A stretch of DNA of 64,000 nt from Gigantopelta aegis (GCF_016097555.1 NC_054702.1:79837997-79901996); one strand, 5' to 3'. Positions 10,175 through 23,781 are shown, counted from the stretch's first letter. Notes: generated from the letters alone by a model not told the origin. Translations and numbers: made by a program.

Positions 10175-13084
10175 ACATTACACTAACGATTATGTGTCCA
10201 TATTACATACACAATGAGGAAATAGCCAATATTTCCAAACAAGGATTTACATGCACTGTAAACACAGACTGTTTACATATACAATTACATGTGCAACTAT
10301 ACATATAAGCCCTGTAGACCTCAGGATAATTAATTCTTGAATACCTAACCTAGATGTGTCTTCATCTAGTGTCATTAAGTACAAAATTCCTCTTTGTCAC
10401 TTAACAGCCAGTGTGATCAATAACATGTTCTGTTCGGTGACCAACAAAGCAGGGCATTCGATCAACATGTCCTACATTTTCTATTTACAACTTGATTTAG
10501 TTATTGTTTAATATCTGCAGTAAAACTGCCCTAGAAACGTTATTAGAGATTTATTACAGTTATTAGCATGACAAATATACCTGACTAGACACTGTTATAG
10601 ACACAGCAGAAGGAAGTGAACATTGGAGGCTGCATGTGGGGGAGGGGGGGGGGGGGGGTTGGGGACTAACTGACCGAGATTGAGGACATGAAGAGACCGT
10701 CTTTCCAGGAGAGTTTGGCTGCATTCTCTCCAAAAAACAAATTGAAAACTTAGATGTCCTGAAATGCAATTTTCTGCATTCTACAAGTAAAATTAATCAA
10801 CAAATGCTAGTAAATGCAACACTTTTTGCAAGTAGTTACTAGTAATGTTGGCATAAAATGCTCTTAATGCTTGTTGGAATTTCCTTATTTCTAGAACTGT
10901 TAGTTGGTAGAGCACTAGATAAACTCTCATACCGAGGGTCGGGTTCTAGTGCAGGTTGATTTATATTAGTATTACATATAAATACTTCTATGGTGTTATA
11001 CTGAATCACCACAGTCAAGTACCATATAAGTTGGATCAAATTAAATAATTCAATTATTGCTGAACAACTGTACAATATGATAAAATGGCAATCTATGTAA
11101 AAGATTTCTATTAGCTGGGTCACAGATCTAAATCTAATGTGCAAATTAGCATTTACTAACATCTGTCATGATGCATTTTACTTGTAGAAATGCAGGAAAT
11201 GCAGTTAAGGACATCTAGTTTTCACAATGTTTGATAGACATACCCCCAAACCCCTCTAGAATTGACATAATTGTGCTACCAAAAGAAACCATTTCTGTTT
11301 TGGGGTTGTTGGGTTTTTGGGGTTTTTTTTAAAGTAAGCCTACAAACTCCTACATAGTAACTTGAAAATAATAACTGCCAAATGATCATAATTAGTTTTT
11401 TTTATTATTATTAATGTCCTTAATATTTCAGATTGTAATGAATTATGATATATCAAATTTCAATGCTCTAAATTAGCGAACAGTCTTCTCAAAGAATAGC
11501 ATTATAGTAAGAGTTATAGCTCAGAGACTTAAAATAAGTCCTGTTATCTTTTTCTCCAAAACAGTAATTGATAATCATGCCCTTGTGACAATTACTATGG
11601 GTGACCCTTTTTTCAGGTTTTGGGCAGATCAGTAATGACTGGGCTAAAAATTGTCTTTAAATAATACTATTTACTTGACAGGATCATTGAAATAACTTTA
11701 TAATATACCGAAGAACAAGCATAGGACTTAGAAGCTGTTCAGTTAACAAAATTCAAATAACAGCCAAATGCTTATTTTTATAGCCATCCAAAAGAAAGTG
11801 TAAATGCTTTTAAATGTCATTTTAAACTAGCTAAATTAGATTTGTCTAAATGTATTTTAAATATTCATATATGATAATGTTGGCTATTAAATTTGCCATT
11901 CTTTCAGCCTGCACTGACAGCATTATTAAATTCAGTTAAGTTAATGTTTAATGTCAATCTGAGGAGATTTATGACTTGTGATTTGCATTACGTTTGTCAT
12001 ATGAGTTACACTGATCATGAAATTTTTTTAGTTCTATTTAAATTTGATATTTGATGGATTTACCTCACAATTAAATAATGTTCCTTCATCCATGACTCCT
12101 AAGTCAATTAAATTTGAAAATGACTGTCCTTTTTCAAATTATATTTCCCAAAATACTGTCTGCAAAAATAGTAATTATTTAATTACACTAAGCAATATTT
12201 CTTCTTTTATGTAAATTGTATATAATTTGACATATCATTAAATACATGAAGACCTGTATTGATTTATTATTCATTATGACCAATATACTTAGGTGTTTGC
12301 ATGGCTTGCATTAAATGGACATGTTATAAACAAGTGTGACATCTAGCACCTTACTTTAAAAACTGTACAAATTGCATGACATTTGAGTGAAGAAGATCAA
12401 GTAGAATCTCCACTCCATGCTAAGAGCTTTGTAAACAAGACACAGTATAGCAGTATACAGTTTCTAATAATAAAACTGAAATACTAGTCCATCCCATCAT
12501 CCTACAAAAACGTTTTTTGTAAATAATTTCTGTTTTGTTTCAATCAGAAAAAAAGTGAGTGTTTTGGAAATTAAAAAAACAAAAAAACAATTGTGTCCAG
12601 TTTAGAACACACTCGACTCAGAAATATATAACTTGCAGTAAATTCCATAAAATAAAAAAAGGCATTCCCTGTGGGATGGACTATGAGTTAGTTATGCAGA
12701 TAATGGACTCATTCCAGATACTCAAGTTGATTACAAATAATAATTATGAGATGTCTCTAGCATGGTGGAAGGTGAATGCTATAAATAAAACATTGTTTTT
12801 TGTGTTATAGATGTTGGCAAGCAGAAGTAGTATTATCTGTCAAATCTTTAACTAAGTGCTGTACTGTGTTTTGTATCTGTCTACAAAATAACCTCTGACC
12901 TTGTGTCAGTTTTGAAGCTGTTATTTCCAAGTCTGAGAGGTTACAAGATAAATAGCAGTTCAGGAACACCCATTTACATTTGAGGATTGTCTGTTATTTC
13001 TGGTATAGATCTATAAGGGTATGGACAGAATTTAACAGGTAGACAGACTAAAGTGTGACTCGGCAAATTCTGTTTATAACCCAA
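10175..13084. other. SIPA1L intron 1, largely featureless
   Basis: AT-rich intron sequence. It holds a G-tract (10637-10664) and a tRNA-like patch at about 10903-10955 (GGTAGAGCACTAGAT, then GGTCGGGTTCTAGTGC) that could be an old SINE head on the plus strand. I see no exon or other gene here. Confidence 0.55.
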
Positions 13085-13220
13085 GGCCCATATTTTCGAA
13101 GCTATCTTAGCGCTACAAAATCATAAAACCATTGTAGGCTATGACGTCACTATGCTGTAGTGATGTCATAGCCTATGATGGTTTTAAAATTTCGTAGCGT
13201 TAGATAGTTTTGAAAATCCC
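13085..13220. mobile_element. Foldback MITE
   Basis: A near-complete palindrome. The left arm GGCCCATATTTTCGAAGCTA and the right arm TTTTGAAAATCC mirror each other across GGCTATGACGTCACTATG and AGTGATGTCATAGCC. It is about 136 bp with almost no loop and no coding capacity. Confidence 0.85.
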
Positions 13221-13300
13221 TAGCAAGATCCATTAGAGTTAATTCTGGAGTGGGAAAGGCATAATATTTAGATAACTGAAAATAGCAATATAAGACAGAC

Positions 13301-13620
13301 GCAAAGATTTTAGATTATGGTAGCCCCACTCCCATGTTGGGCTAGTAAATAACTACTATCGCCATGCCAGACAAGAAAAGAAGTAGTCAAACGCTTCATT
13401 TAAGTTTATTTTGTAAATATGAATATCCTCCCAACCCCCCAAATCTAAGGGTTTTTAAGTTCTATCTCCCTCTTAATAATACCCATCTTATAATTGCTAT
13501 TAGTAAAATTGTATTTACTTAAAGTAGGGCTAGTGAATTTTTAATCATGGCTAGTAAATGTTTTAAATCACTGATCCCATGGCTAGTGGCTTTTTATAAA
13601 AAAATTTATTCTAGAAGCCG
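13301..13620 (-). mobile_element. Diverged copy of the CTAGAAGCCC MITE
   Basis: This matches the 40963-41215 element in the opposite orientation. Shared segments are GATTATGGTAGCCCC, TCTATCTCCCTCTTAA, AAAGTAGGGCTAGTGAAT, ACTGATCCCATGGCTAGTGG and TTCTAGAAGCC. The terminal CAG is eroded here and no target duplication is visible. Confidence 0.75.
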
Positions 13621-14717
13621 TTTACATGCAGTATGAAGAAATAGATAGTTATAGTCAAACCTGTCCACAAATTCAGATGTAAATGAAATAGGAATATATC
13701 TAAATGTCCTTTATATAAACAGATGATTGTTATTCAACTTTTGACTGGATTAATGATTAAAAGAAATATATTTATTAAAATTTTGCTCATAAAATGAAGT
13801 TTCTCTCCAAAGGTCATGGATATTAAATTTGTGCTTGCTGATAATCCTAAATTATATATAATTACTGGGAATATTTTTAGCAGTTTTGACAATGTCAACT
13901 GTAATATGATGCAGTGTTATCTAATTTAACAGCATAACAAGACAGATAAATAGGTTATAGCATGACTAAATCTTGTCAAACAAAATGTAGTATTTAATTA
14001 CGGACAACAAAAGTACAAAAAGCAAGCTAAATGTAAATTATGTTACCATCAGTTTATTGACAGACCTCCAGAAATATCTTCTGGTAATAAATTTATTGAT
14101 GTTGATGTAAAACTGATATTAGTTTTTATTACACTAGGGCTAGTGTTCAAATTTAAATTTAATATGGACATATGTATTAGTTTAGCTGACCTAATAAAAC
14201 AATTCCCACTAATTTCTGCCAGAAAGATAACTTTATACAAACAATATTATTACTATACTACATGATATGTACTGCAAACGTACCAGTTTTACAGCACATG
14301 TTAGCGTTATTAGTATTTATATGAAGTCATTCTGGCCACAGTTACGGGAATTGTTCTACTGAACATTTAACAGAGTATCACTGGTTCCCTGGTTCCAATA
14401 AAATTGGTGCACCTGTGGAGAGGTGGTTCAATGCAGAGAAGAACAAGAAGAAGAAGGAGGTTCAAAGATACATCAACTCACTAAGTTGTTACATACATTT
14501 AACAAAAAGGGTTGAATTTATGAAGCCTGTTTTTCTTAAACGCAGGTGTTTAAGCGTTGTAAATGTATGAAGTTACACATGTGTAACACATAAAAAGGCT
14601 TTGTAAATTTAGAAAATTTGTTTCCAATTTTCATTATTATTCATACTTACCTAGTACTAGCATAACAACTATGCCCTTAGGTGTTTTAAAACAATTTTAC
14701 AGTATGCATTAACTTAC
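13621..14717. other. SIPA1L intron 1, donor-proximal part
   Basis: AT-rich sequence between the repeat copy and the exon 1 donor. No exon, RNA gene or repeat boundary is seen beyond the donor GTAAGT at 14717-14712. Confidence 0.55.
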
Positions 14718-16182
14718 CGAAACCATTGAAGAAATGTCTGTAATAAAATGCACCATGATCCACATACTCTATGATATGACCTCGATGAGAGACCTGGGGT
14801 GGCAGCACCTTGCCGGAGGGAGACTGAGAAGAGTCTAGCACAGCCACTCCACAACACTGTGGATGGCGGTACCAGGAAATTGCACTGTGAGTTTGGCTGC
14901 TGTGCTTTGTATCCCCAGCAGAATGAACACGTTTATGAGCCGTCTGCTTAGTCAAACTTATTATCCTTTCCTCTTCTCCGCCAATTTCATTGCGGAAGAA
15001 GGGGCAACTGAGCACCAAATTGTTTGATTTACCATCACCATCGTCTGTTCCAGCAATAATGTCTGGATCGTCCTTATCACCTGCATAGCTATTGCGACTA
15101 AACGAGGCAGCTGATGCCCCTGTTGTTGTGTTACGTACAATCCCTGAATTGTGCTTGGTTCTGATCACTTCATTCAAATTCACACCTACACTTTGACAGT
15201 CAAAATGAGCAAACGCTTTCCGTCTACACCGTTCTTCTCCCTTGCCATCATCAAATCTGTCTTCCAACTTGGAAGTAATATCAGCATCTGGCTTGCTGCC
15301 ACGCAACTTCTTTAAAATTCCAGCACTCGTTTCTCCAGTTATTGACTTAGCTCGAGTTTTTCTGTCTTTCTGCTTGGATTTATTTTTAACTTTTGGACTG
15401 TCTAAATTTTCATCATTTTCCTTATCAAAGTTTACACTACCATTTGAAACCTTATCTCTTTCCTTATTTAGGTCTGCTCTACCTCGAAGCAGTTCATGGA
15501 GTTTTAATGGTGCAGGGCTCCTCTGATCAAGGTTCTGATTTTGAAAATCCTTCAACATTGCAAAAAAATCATTGTCTCCACTAGTGCCAAGGAGATCCAG
15601 TGACGACGTACTACCATATTCCCGATGCATACTTCCAGTAGGTGGCAAATCATCCTCTATTAACTCAAGGCTGTCCATTTCTGCATTGCTATTACTACGA
15701 TATAATGCTTTGGAAGTACCTTGTGGTGATGATTTAACAAATGATTTTGACATATGAGCAGGCTTTGGAGGAGGCACAGGCTTTGGACGATTTTTGTTTT
15801 CCACAGAATAAGTGTGAGTTCTTGCCCTACCAGGTTGAGAATGAAGACCATGGAAAGTCCTTGATCGACTCCGACCAGTCCCAATGCGTTCACTCATAGA
15901 ACTACGCATGTCTATAATTCCAGCCTTCATTTTTGCACGATAGAAATTACTTGATGAAGCAGGTTCCACACCAGAATGGAGGTCATCTTCGGTGGACATA
16001 TAGTTGTAACCACCATAGTTTTTACCTGGGACATACTCCCCAGGATGTGGATTATCTGCTTTGCTACCAGAATACACAGGTGCCATCTGACGCTGGTAAT
16101 ACTCCACGGCCTGCATTGCTCGTTGTCTGACCGTTTCAATATCGGAACATCCTTGGGAAAACCCTTTGTTTTGTGTGGCCAT
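14718..16182 (-). CDS. SIPA1L: SIPA1L-family RapGAP, first coding exon
   Basis: This long first coding exon encodes residues 1-488 plus one base. SIPA1L proteins (SPAR and relatives) are Rap GTPase-activating scaffolds at synapses and the actin cortex; that role is family knowledge. Seen here are a basic, Ser-rich N-terminus; a proline-rich RPKPVPPPKP (132-141); REYGSTSSLDLLGTSGD (187-203), a family signature; AFAHFDCQSVGVNLNE (323-338); NTTTGASAASF (351-361); LVLSCPFFRNEIGGE (389-403); CCGVAVL (443-449); and HIIEYVDHGAFYYRHFF (469-485) leading into the RapGAP domain. The ATG at 16182 was chosen because an in-frame TAA lies eight codons upstream. The donor is TTTCG/GTAAGT. A large first coding exon is also typical of vertebrate SIPA1L1. 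The reading frame is intact. Which vertebrate paralogue is closest is not decidable here; invertebrates usually have one. Confidence 0.96.
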
Positions 16183-16826
16183 TGCCACCTCAATTTCTTG
16201 AACTTAAAAGCTGTGCAAGCCTCACTTGCACTACTGCTACATTCCTACATGTAAATTATGCACAAATGCTCAGGTACACCCTACTCCACAGAAAACACTT
16301 GGCAACCCATCTCCTATCACACAGCACATTCCCAAGGGCAAGACAACATCTCCATACATTTTTATTTATTTCGTAATCCACTTGCAAAACAACAGCTTCT
16401 GAGTTCAGCAGCTTTATCTTCCACTAAGAAGCTACAAGTCATTAATTCACAGTGGGAATGATTCACTCATGCTGGCGCATTACATTATCCAGGTATTGTA
16501 TGTAATCAAGCCAGTAACCATAAACACATTAACATCTTGCATTTAATTGAATGCACTGCACTCTGTATGAAGAGCACAATGCTACGTAACCTGTCAGAAA
16601 GTGTTGCATCTTACATGCAGAATGCACTAAATCATTGTCTGCATGTTGAAACAGTTCTGTTGTAGGGAGTCCACCTGTGATGCACTGCCCTCTGATCCAT
16701 TGAGAAACACAGACCGACTTTTGTCTTCAGATCAAGTTACATCTTCTTGGAAATGTGGCATTTGTTTTTGTAGTCTGCACCACCTTGGGATTGGGTGGCT
16801 GCTTCAGTTTAGGAATTTGTATTCAT
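16183..16826 (-). other. SIPA1L: SIPA1L 5' UTR part of the first coding exon (predicted)
   Basis: Upstream of the ATG, the nearest strong acceptor on the minus strand is TTTTTATTTTGCAG at 16840-16827, making 16826 a likely exon start. The leader would then be about 640 nt with several short upstream ORFs; for example, ATG at the first exon base runs only five codons to TAA. The acceptor implies at least one further 5' non-coding exon at higher coordinates. Confidence 0.55.
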
Positions 16827-19800
16827 CTGCAAAATAAAAATAATTAAATGAGTCATGAAGAGAAAACTGAAACAAAAACACTCATGTGCACGTGCTGTTA
16901 ACCAGCAGCCTGCTATTTGAATCACTGCACCTCTTCACATAAGCTTACCACCTCTGTTAACAAGTACATGTACAGGAATCTATGACAGGTGCAAATGCTT
17001 GCTTTCATCAAAATTTAAACTAAGTTTTACCATTTTTACTTTTTAAACAAAATAAATATTATTCTTTCTTTTTCTTTGCAGCAACTTAGATCCATCGTTA
17101 GCTTCTGAATTTTTGACAAACTATTTGCCAATGTGATTTCATAAACTGGAATTTGAGGTGAGGAAACCTGGTCAGCTCTAGAAGCTATATACCCAATTTA
17201 TTCAAGACAGTATGCACAATTTAAACAAATATATATTAAAAAAAAGTATATATATATATAATTATCAATAGCAGTGTTTCCATAAGAGCTGTGTATATCA
17301 AAAACTCTGCATTTGAAAAATGGTGCATAGTATGATTACAAGTACATGAAATTAAAAAAGTATATTTTGTCCTACGTTTCTAGTATTTAATTTTATTTTA
17401 TTAAAAGTTTTAGTTGTAATTTATTTCTTAGCATGTTTTTAATATGGCATTTTATATAATAACCCAGGTCAGAATCAGTGATGTAGTATCTACATTGGTG
17501 TTATCCTTCCTGATTTGTTTTAAACTTGAGTCATAAATCATAGCTGCATTGCTTAAAACATTCAGGTAATCTATACTTATTTATAGGATAGGCTGAGATG
17601 TAGTTTTTTCCCCCTCCATATTTGGTTACATTCCTGAATAGATAACTACCTTCATCAGTGTTATAATACACTGTTCAGTTTATTATGACAGCATGTCACT
17701 AGTTTTCTTTCATTTTTAGTAATATTTTCAAAAAACATGAAATAATATATTTTTAAAAAGATATATACATGTATGGTCAAATATATTTCTTTTACTTACA
17801 TATTATTTCAAAATTGCTTTAAAATGTTTTCAATACAAAGAAAGAACAAAGAAAAGGTTCATTTTGTAATAAATATATACTTGTACATGTATGCATGTAT
17901 ATACTTTTTCATTTTGTATAACATCATATACATGCGTTGTATAGAAAAACCCTTCTAAACTAATTTTTAAATTATGATTTCTTAACTGTGTGACATGCAA
18001 ATTTTGTGGGGTTTTGGATTTTTTTTAAAAGATAATAATTAAAAACGCTCAACTAAATCATAGTAATAATAGCTTTTCATGAGAAGCTCTATGGGATATA
18101 GTATACTGGCATTACTTTTCTATCCAAGAAAGCGTTTGTATAATTTAAAAATGTGTTAAGAAATAAAATTTCCGGGTTTCCATCTTGTTTGTAATTTGTG
18201 CAGGTGTGTAGTATGTAATGTAACAGATGGCTGGCTTGCGGACTTGAGGTGAAGGAATGCCGTGTTTGTAACTGATTATTGGCATTCTGTCAGTAAGCAT
18301 ATTACACTCCTAATTTGACGAGGCTCAACAACTTTGAAGAGTATCGGGCGGAAATTACCTGAGCTGTCAGGAGTAATTTTGTTGAAACTGGTGAAAAGCG
18401 GGTTGTTGTGTTAATCCATTCTGGAAATAATTAATAGTTAATCACTCTGGGTATGGTACATGTTGGTAAGTTCATGATAGTTTATGCTGGCTGTTACAAA
18501 AATGTCAAAGCTTGCCATCCATTTTTGTTTGTTTTTTCTTACTATATTTTACTCTTGTGTATTATTAATTGAAAATGATGAACTTCTTTATGGAAAAATC
18601 ATCTTCTTTTTTAATTAATAAGTAAAACAATTTTGTTTTCTTCTTTTTAAAAAATTTAATCGCAAATATGTAGTAATTGTGATCTCATGGGCTCATTTCA
18701 AAACTTTTTTTAAGAAAAAAAAAGGCTTCATAAATTCAGTTGACATTGTTTCAATTTTATTTTGTTTCTTTTTTATGTGGATTAGCATTGGTTGTTATTG
18801 CAGTCCATGAAATCTACCTGCACACAAAATATAAGCATAGCCTATAAATACTTTGACTTATTCTGTATTATGTTTATTTACGTTATACTGATGGTAAAGT
18901 GTTATGTATATCTCCAGCTGATAAGAATTGTACTGGATTTCACACGCGCCACACACAGTTGTATGATATCATTCTGTTCTTACCTACATCATACAGATGG
19001 ACATCACATTTACAAATGGTACTCACTCACTGATAACTCTACACCAGTGTGAAAATACAATTCATATTCTTAACATTGATATATATGTACAGTTTATAAA
19101 CAAACATAATTTTTTTATGTTTATTTTCCACACCTACACCACGCCAAAAACCATGCCATAACAGTTACAGGTGGAAATGTCAGCATGGCCTTACTTGGCA
19201 TTCAACATACAGTCACTGTATTAAGAAGCCGAAAAAATGCCACTTTTTATACACCCATAGGTGGTTATACACAACACAGATTTGATTACTCTATCCACAA
19301 TGTAAATGAAATGTTAAACTGTACTTCATGCACAACAAATTTAATCAACAAAACCATCTAGAATGTTATGTTGCTTCTGTGTATATATACACACAATGAT
19401 TTACTGAACATCATTATGACTCATCAAAGAAATATTTTTACCTGGATAGAGTATATCTAGTATACATGATTGTGGCAATGAATGGAGGTCAGCAATGACT
19501 GGGGAATGCTTACAACTTCATGATAACATATTACACAGTGTATGATAACACATTATACAGTACATGATAACATATTATATGGTAATCTATCAACATTAAT
19601 CCATGGGTTAATCTGACAGCATGGGATGTGTATATGGCAGTATTTATATAGGTTACATGAATGAAAGTAGAAGAAGGAATCTCTTCTGAATGTGGCCCAT
19701 TTGCAACAGACTGTCATTCACTTTAGTTCACATTAGTTCAACACAAACTTTAAAAAAAAGAGTATTTGAATTTGTATTCAACATATTTCTATTACTGAAA

Positions 19801-20290
19801 GGCAATGGATGAACTGCTTTCCAAATTATAATTCAGTATAAAACTTATAAATTTAAGAAATACATGCCCAAGTGTTATTATTATGTTGTTTCTAACAACT
19901 ATACCTTTTTTTCTTCTTTTTTTTTCTATCAAAAGTTTATTGTCCCCAGAAATGAAATATGCTAATGCCAGGGTTAGGGGCCCTGGTATCACTACCTTAC
20001 ATTAATATTATAGGATAACAACTATACCTAGTAATGTAGCCTAAGATTTAGAACTAGGTTCAAGTACATGTTATTAGAATTCAATCTTAAGAAATTGATT
20101 TTATAGATCTAAAAACATTTTTAATGAATTTCTATGTTTACATAGTATGCTTGTGTTTAATTCTCTTCACAACCCTGTAAATTTAGAAAACAATAATCGA
20201 AAAACACATAAATAAATTGAACCATATATAGCTATTATTTATGATGCCAGTTTAGTATTCTGTATATTCATCAATTCACTGTCAACAGTG
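16827..20290. other. Upstream intron / intergenic DNA, no certain gene
   Basis: AT-rich sequence with no convincing coding exon. One patch (about 18180-18450) is less AT-rich. On the minus strand it contains TTATTTCCAG before 18420 and CTCAG/GTAATT after 18359, bounding a possible 62-nt non-coding exon. This could be a SIPA1L leader exon or a conserved regulatory element, and nothing in the window confirms either. Confidence 0.3.
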
Positions 20291-20299
20291 GCATGTATT

Positions 20300-20390
20300 C
20301 TATTACAGATAAAAAAGGAAGTGCATCCATTGTTTGACAGCCAATAGTCGATGTGTATTATTGAGCTGATTGTGTCATTAAATAAACATC
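20300..20390 (+). mobile_element. SINE tail fragment
   Basis: The segment TTTGACAGCCAATAGTCGATG followed by a GTGTCATTAAATAAACATCC tail matches the 3' end of the 7.6 and 33.3 kb SINEs. The head is missing. Confidence 0.65.
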
Positions 20391-20399
20391 CATCCATCC

Positions 20400-21038
20400 A
20401 TTCATTCAATTCCCATTCTGATACACAAAGTATAAACTATTATTTGACTTTTTATCTCAAGTGTCAATGACACATGTTGTTTTAACTCACTCCCCCAACA
20501 GGCTTGGAAACATGTGTTGCACTGTATAGTCAATTAAAGGGTGTGGAATGGCATCTTTGAAGTCAGATATTCATCACATGTTTTTCATTTGCTGTTGGTC
20601 AGATAACCTTACAGACCAGGCTTTGCCCATGAAGTGCGGGTGAACTTTACAACTAAGCCTGCACGAAGCTAGGGGGCTTCAAACACTGTCTGGTTTTGTC
20701 ACCTTTCTTGATGCACATTTTGAAGAGAAGCCATTCTATCAGATCTGTCTGAATGCCAGGCAGATAAGAATGTCAAGCATGGACACGATTCACTGTCCAG
20801 TATTAATGAACTAGTCAAATGTCAGGGTTACGAGACTAATAATAAAAGGATGCAGTCAAGATATGAAGCATATTTGAAACAAAAGTGCTAAATGCAATAT
20901 CTACACACTTTGTTTATGATGTTTAGACTAATTATTTAACATCTAAGTTTGACCAGGCTGTACCTAGCCTACAATAACGTGAGGTGGGGCAATACAAAAA
21001 TTAATAATAATCGGTTCAATATACAGGGTTGTTGGGTT
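20400..21038. other. Unassigned DNA
   Basis: About 600 bp, more GC-balanced than its surroundings at 20480-20840, without a coding frame or repeat structure that I can recognise. It may be regulatory, but this is only a compositional hint. Confidence 0.3.
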
Positions 21039-21043
21039 TTTAG

Positions 21044-21274
21044 CAGTGTTTCTGCCAGAAATAAATTTTTGGGTATTGCGCTATGGAACTGAATATTTAC
21101 AATGTGTGTGCTGAATGCAACTTAGTCGACAGAATGAAAATGGGTTATTTTTAGGGTTAGGTTAAGAAAATCTTAAGTTATTCATTTTGTCCAAAGGTTA
21201 ACTTAAAAAAATAAAATCTGCAAAACAATTTGGGTATGGCACCATACCCGTTTTACCCTCCGACAAAAACCCTG
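21044..21274 (+). mobile_element. CAG-ended MITE with 5-bp target duplication
   Basis: Inverted ends CAGTGTTTCTGCCAGA and TCCGACAAAAACCCTG enclose 231 bp. TTTAG flanks both sides (21039-21043 and 21275-21279). A fragment of the right end recurs in reverse at 43991-44037 (CAGGGTTTTTG then GAGGGTAAAA and ATACCC). Confidence 0.75.
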
Positions 21275-21279
21275 TTTAG

Positions 21280-22362
21280 TTAGACAAAAATAACACTTCT
21301 AAACAAAACAAAATGCTCCTTTTCATGTTGTTGTTTTTTTAAGTCCATTATGTATAGGCCCCTATAAACAAGAATAACTAAGAATTCAGAAGCCAACAAA
21401 CAATGCATCAATTACCAGTTGAACCCACTGTAAATATTAACTATATATCACTCCATATATCCATTACACACAGAAATATATAACATTTAACTAATTAGTA
21501 CAAATAAAACCACTTTCTCATGAAGGGGAGTTTTTGAATATAATGGCTGGAAAACAACACTGATTAACATATAAAACATTTGCAACTTATAGATCGGATG
21601 GAAACCTTTGTTGCACTGTAAATATTTGCAAGCTATATATATATATATTCAAAACATGCTGTTCTAACTCACAGTTACAACGGCCACTAGATATAAGATC
21701 TACAACTGTAATGTGATGTGTAATTTAGCTAAAAATATTTTTTACTATATGTACAGCTAGTGTACAATGAAATGAACATGGACCAGTAACCAATTGATTT
21801 TCCCTAGACAACAGTAGTTTATTTGAGTAAATGTATTTTACAATCAAAGCTAAAAGAAATCCAATACGTGCTGACATTACTGAGATGAACAGATGTACTC
21901 AAAGGGCATCTAGCCGAATGTACTGAGAACAGGAATATAACCATTTAAAGATACTGCTGCATCTAAGTGAAAACAAGATGTGTACCAAAACTCACTTTAC
22001 AGAAGATAATCATCTAGAATGTCCTGACACGATGTTATTAAATCCAGTGAAATACACCAATCTCGTGCATGGTCGAGAAATTAATCCATAGTAAGTCGGA
22101 GAAAAACAACAAACATACAAAGCCAGATCAGCAAGGCAGGACAAGTGACAGCAGCAATGAATGAAAACAAATTCCTAGCAGGTATTCTCGGAAATAGGTC
22201 AGCAACTCGGAAAGCCTGACATACGGCCTAGGGCTATTAATGCAGTGAACCAAGATTCAACTAAGAACACAGCCACTGAGATTTTCAATACTAGCACACT
22301 GAGATATGTCCAAAAGAAAAAGAAAAGATAAAAAGGAAACTTAAACAACCAAACAAACCAAG
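21280..22362. other. Unassigned AT-rich DNA
   Basis: No coding exon, RNA gene or repeat boundary recognised between the MITE at 21044 and the minisatellite at 22363. Confidence 0.4.
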
Positions 22363-22918
22363 AATAAATGTATACATTTTGAATCATGCTCACAAAATCC
22401 ACAGAGAGAATGTATACATTTTGAATCATGCTCACAAAATCCACAGAGATAACGTATACATTTTGATTCATGCTCACAAACCCCCCAGAGAGAATGTATA
22501 AATTTTGAATCATGCTCACAAAACCCCCAGAGAGAACGTATACATTTTGATTCATGCTCACAAAACCCCCAGAGAGAACGTATACATTTTGATTCATGCT
22601 CACAAAACCCCCAGAATGTATAATTTTGATTCATGCTCACAAAACCCCCAGAGAGAATGTATACATTTTGAATCATGCTCACAAAACCCCCAGAATGTGT
22701 ACATTTTGATTCATGCTCACAAAACCCCCAGAGAGAATGTATACATTTTGATTCATGCTCACAAAACCCCCAGAGAGAATGTATACATTTTGAATCATGC
22801 TCACAAAACCCCCAGAATGTATACATTTTGATTCATGCTCTCAAAACCCCCAGAGAGAATGTATACATTTTGAATCATGCTCACAAAACCCCCAAGAGTG
22901 AATGTATACATTTTGAAT
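22363..22918. repeat. 42-bp minisatellite
   Basis: About 13-14 units of 42 bp containing CATGCTCACAAAACCCCCAG and GTATACATTTTGA; some lack the GAGAGAA segment. Because 42 is a multiple of three, frames stay open on both strands over several units, but length variants break them. I regard it as non-coding. Confidence 0.95.
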
Positions 22919-23124
22919 TTTCCACAAGCTCTTACTGATTTACTTGATGTTATTTATTTATACATACTACCACATTGTACTACTAAAAAAGAATGTTCTT
23001 TTTATTAGTTACAGTTAAATAATGAATACTGTCAAGTAAATAATAGTAATAACAACATATATAATATTACGTGCACGTGACGTCTTCTTACTTGACACTC
23101 ACATGATAATTGATGGGGTGAAGT

Positions 23125-23284
23125 ATTTATCATACCTACTGGTACATGTGGACCCGAGTTAATAGGTTCTTTCCAATTCCAACCAAAGCTCAATTAATGA
23201 CTGATATTATCAAAGGCCATGACACATGCTGTCATATCCACGGGAAGTGTATATAAAAGACTCCTTGTTGCTAATTTACATGGA
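23125..23284 (+). mobile_element. Truncated SINE fragment
   Basis: The middle of the first SINE family is recognisable: ATCAAAGGCCATGACACATG, then GTATATAAAAGACTCCTTGTTGCTAAT. It is cut at its right by the MITE inserted at 23285. Confidence 0.65.
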
Positions 23285-23775
23285 CAGTGCTGCCACTCTG
23301 CATTTAAAAAAAAAGAAGGTATGGAATCATGCCAAAACAAAGTATCAAAATAGTCTTAAAAAAAAGTATTAAAAAATATAATTTTTCATCAACTTACCCC
23401 AATAGGTAAACCACATGACATTCGCTACTTTTGTCCTACTTATGACTAACCTCAAGAAATGGTGTGTACCATGTTGTGAGGATTTGTGATTATTGAACAC
23501 ACTCTTCTGCATATTTCAGTACCCTTCACTTGGTCACTGAGAGCAGCAGGATTAGAGAGCTCAACAAACACTCCACTCAACAAAGAACAAAACACTCCTG
23601 AAAAAAGACTTGCAAAGCACAAATCTGGTCAAATTTGAAATTGGATTTCTTAAGTTATTTTTTGTAGAAAAAAGTATTAAAAAAAGTATTTTCATGTGAA
23701 AAATAATTAATTAAAAAGTAGTATTTCTAAGAAAAAAGTATAATACTTTTAAAAGAGTATAAATTGGCAGCACTG
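23285..23775 (+). mobile_element. CAGTGCTGCCA MITE with 6-bp target duplication
   Basis: Inverted ends CAGTGCTGCCA and TGGCAGCACTG bound 491 bp, flanked on both sides by CATGGA (23279-23284 and 23776-23781). The interior is A-rich, with repeated AAAAAAGTATTAAAA motifs near both ends that may be subterminal repeats. No coding frame. Confidence 0.88.
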
Positions 23776-23781
23776 CATGGA

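Noticed and set aside
10903-10955. tRNA-like sequence with GGTAGAGCACTAGAT and GGTTCTAGTGC
   Set aside because: No closed cloverleaf can be drawn; it is at best an eroded SINE head.
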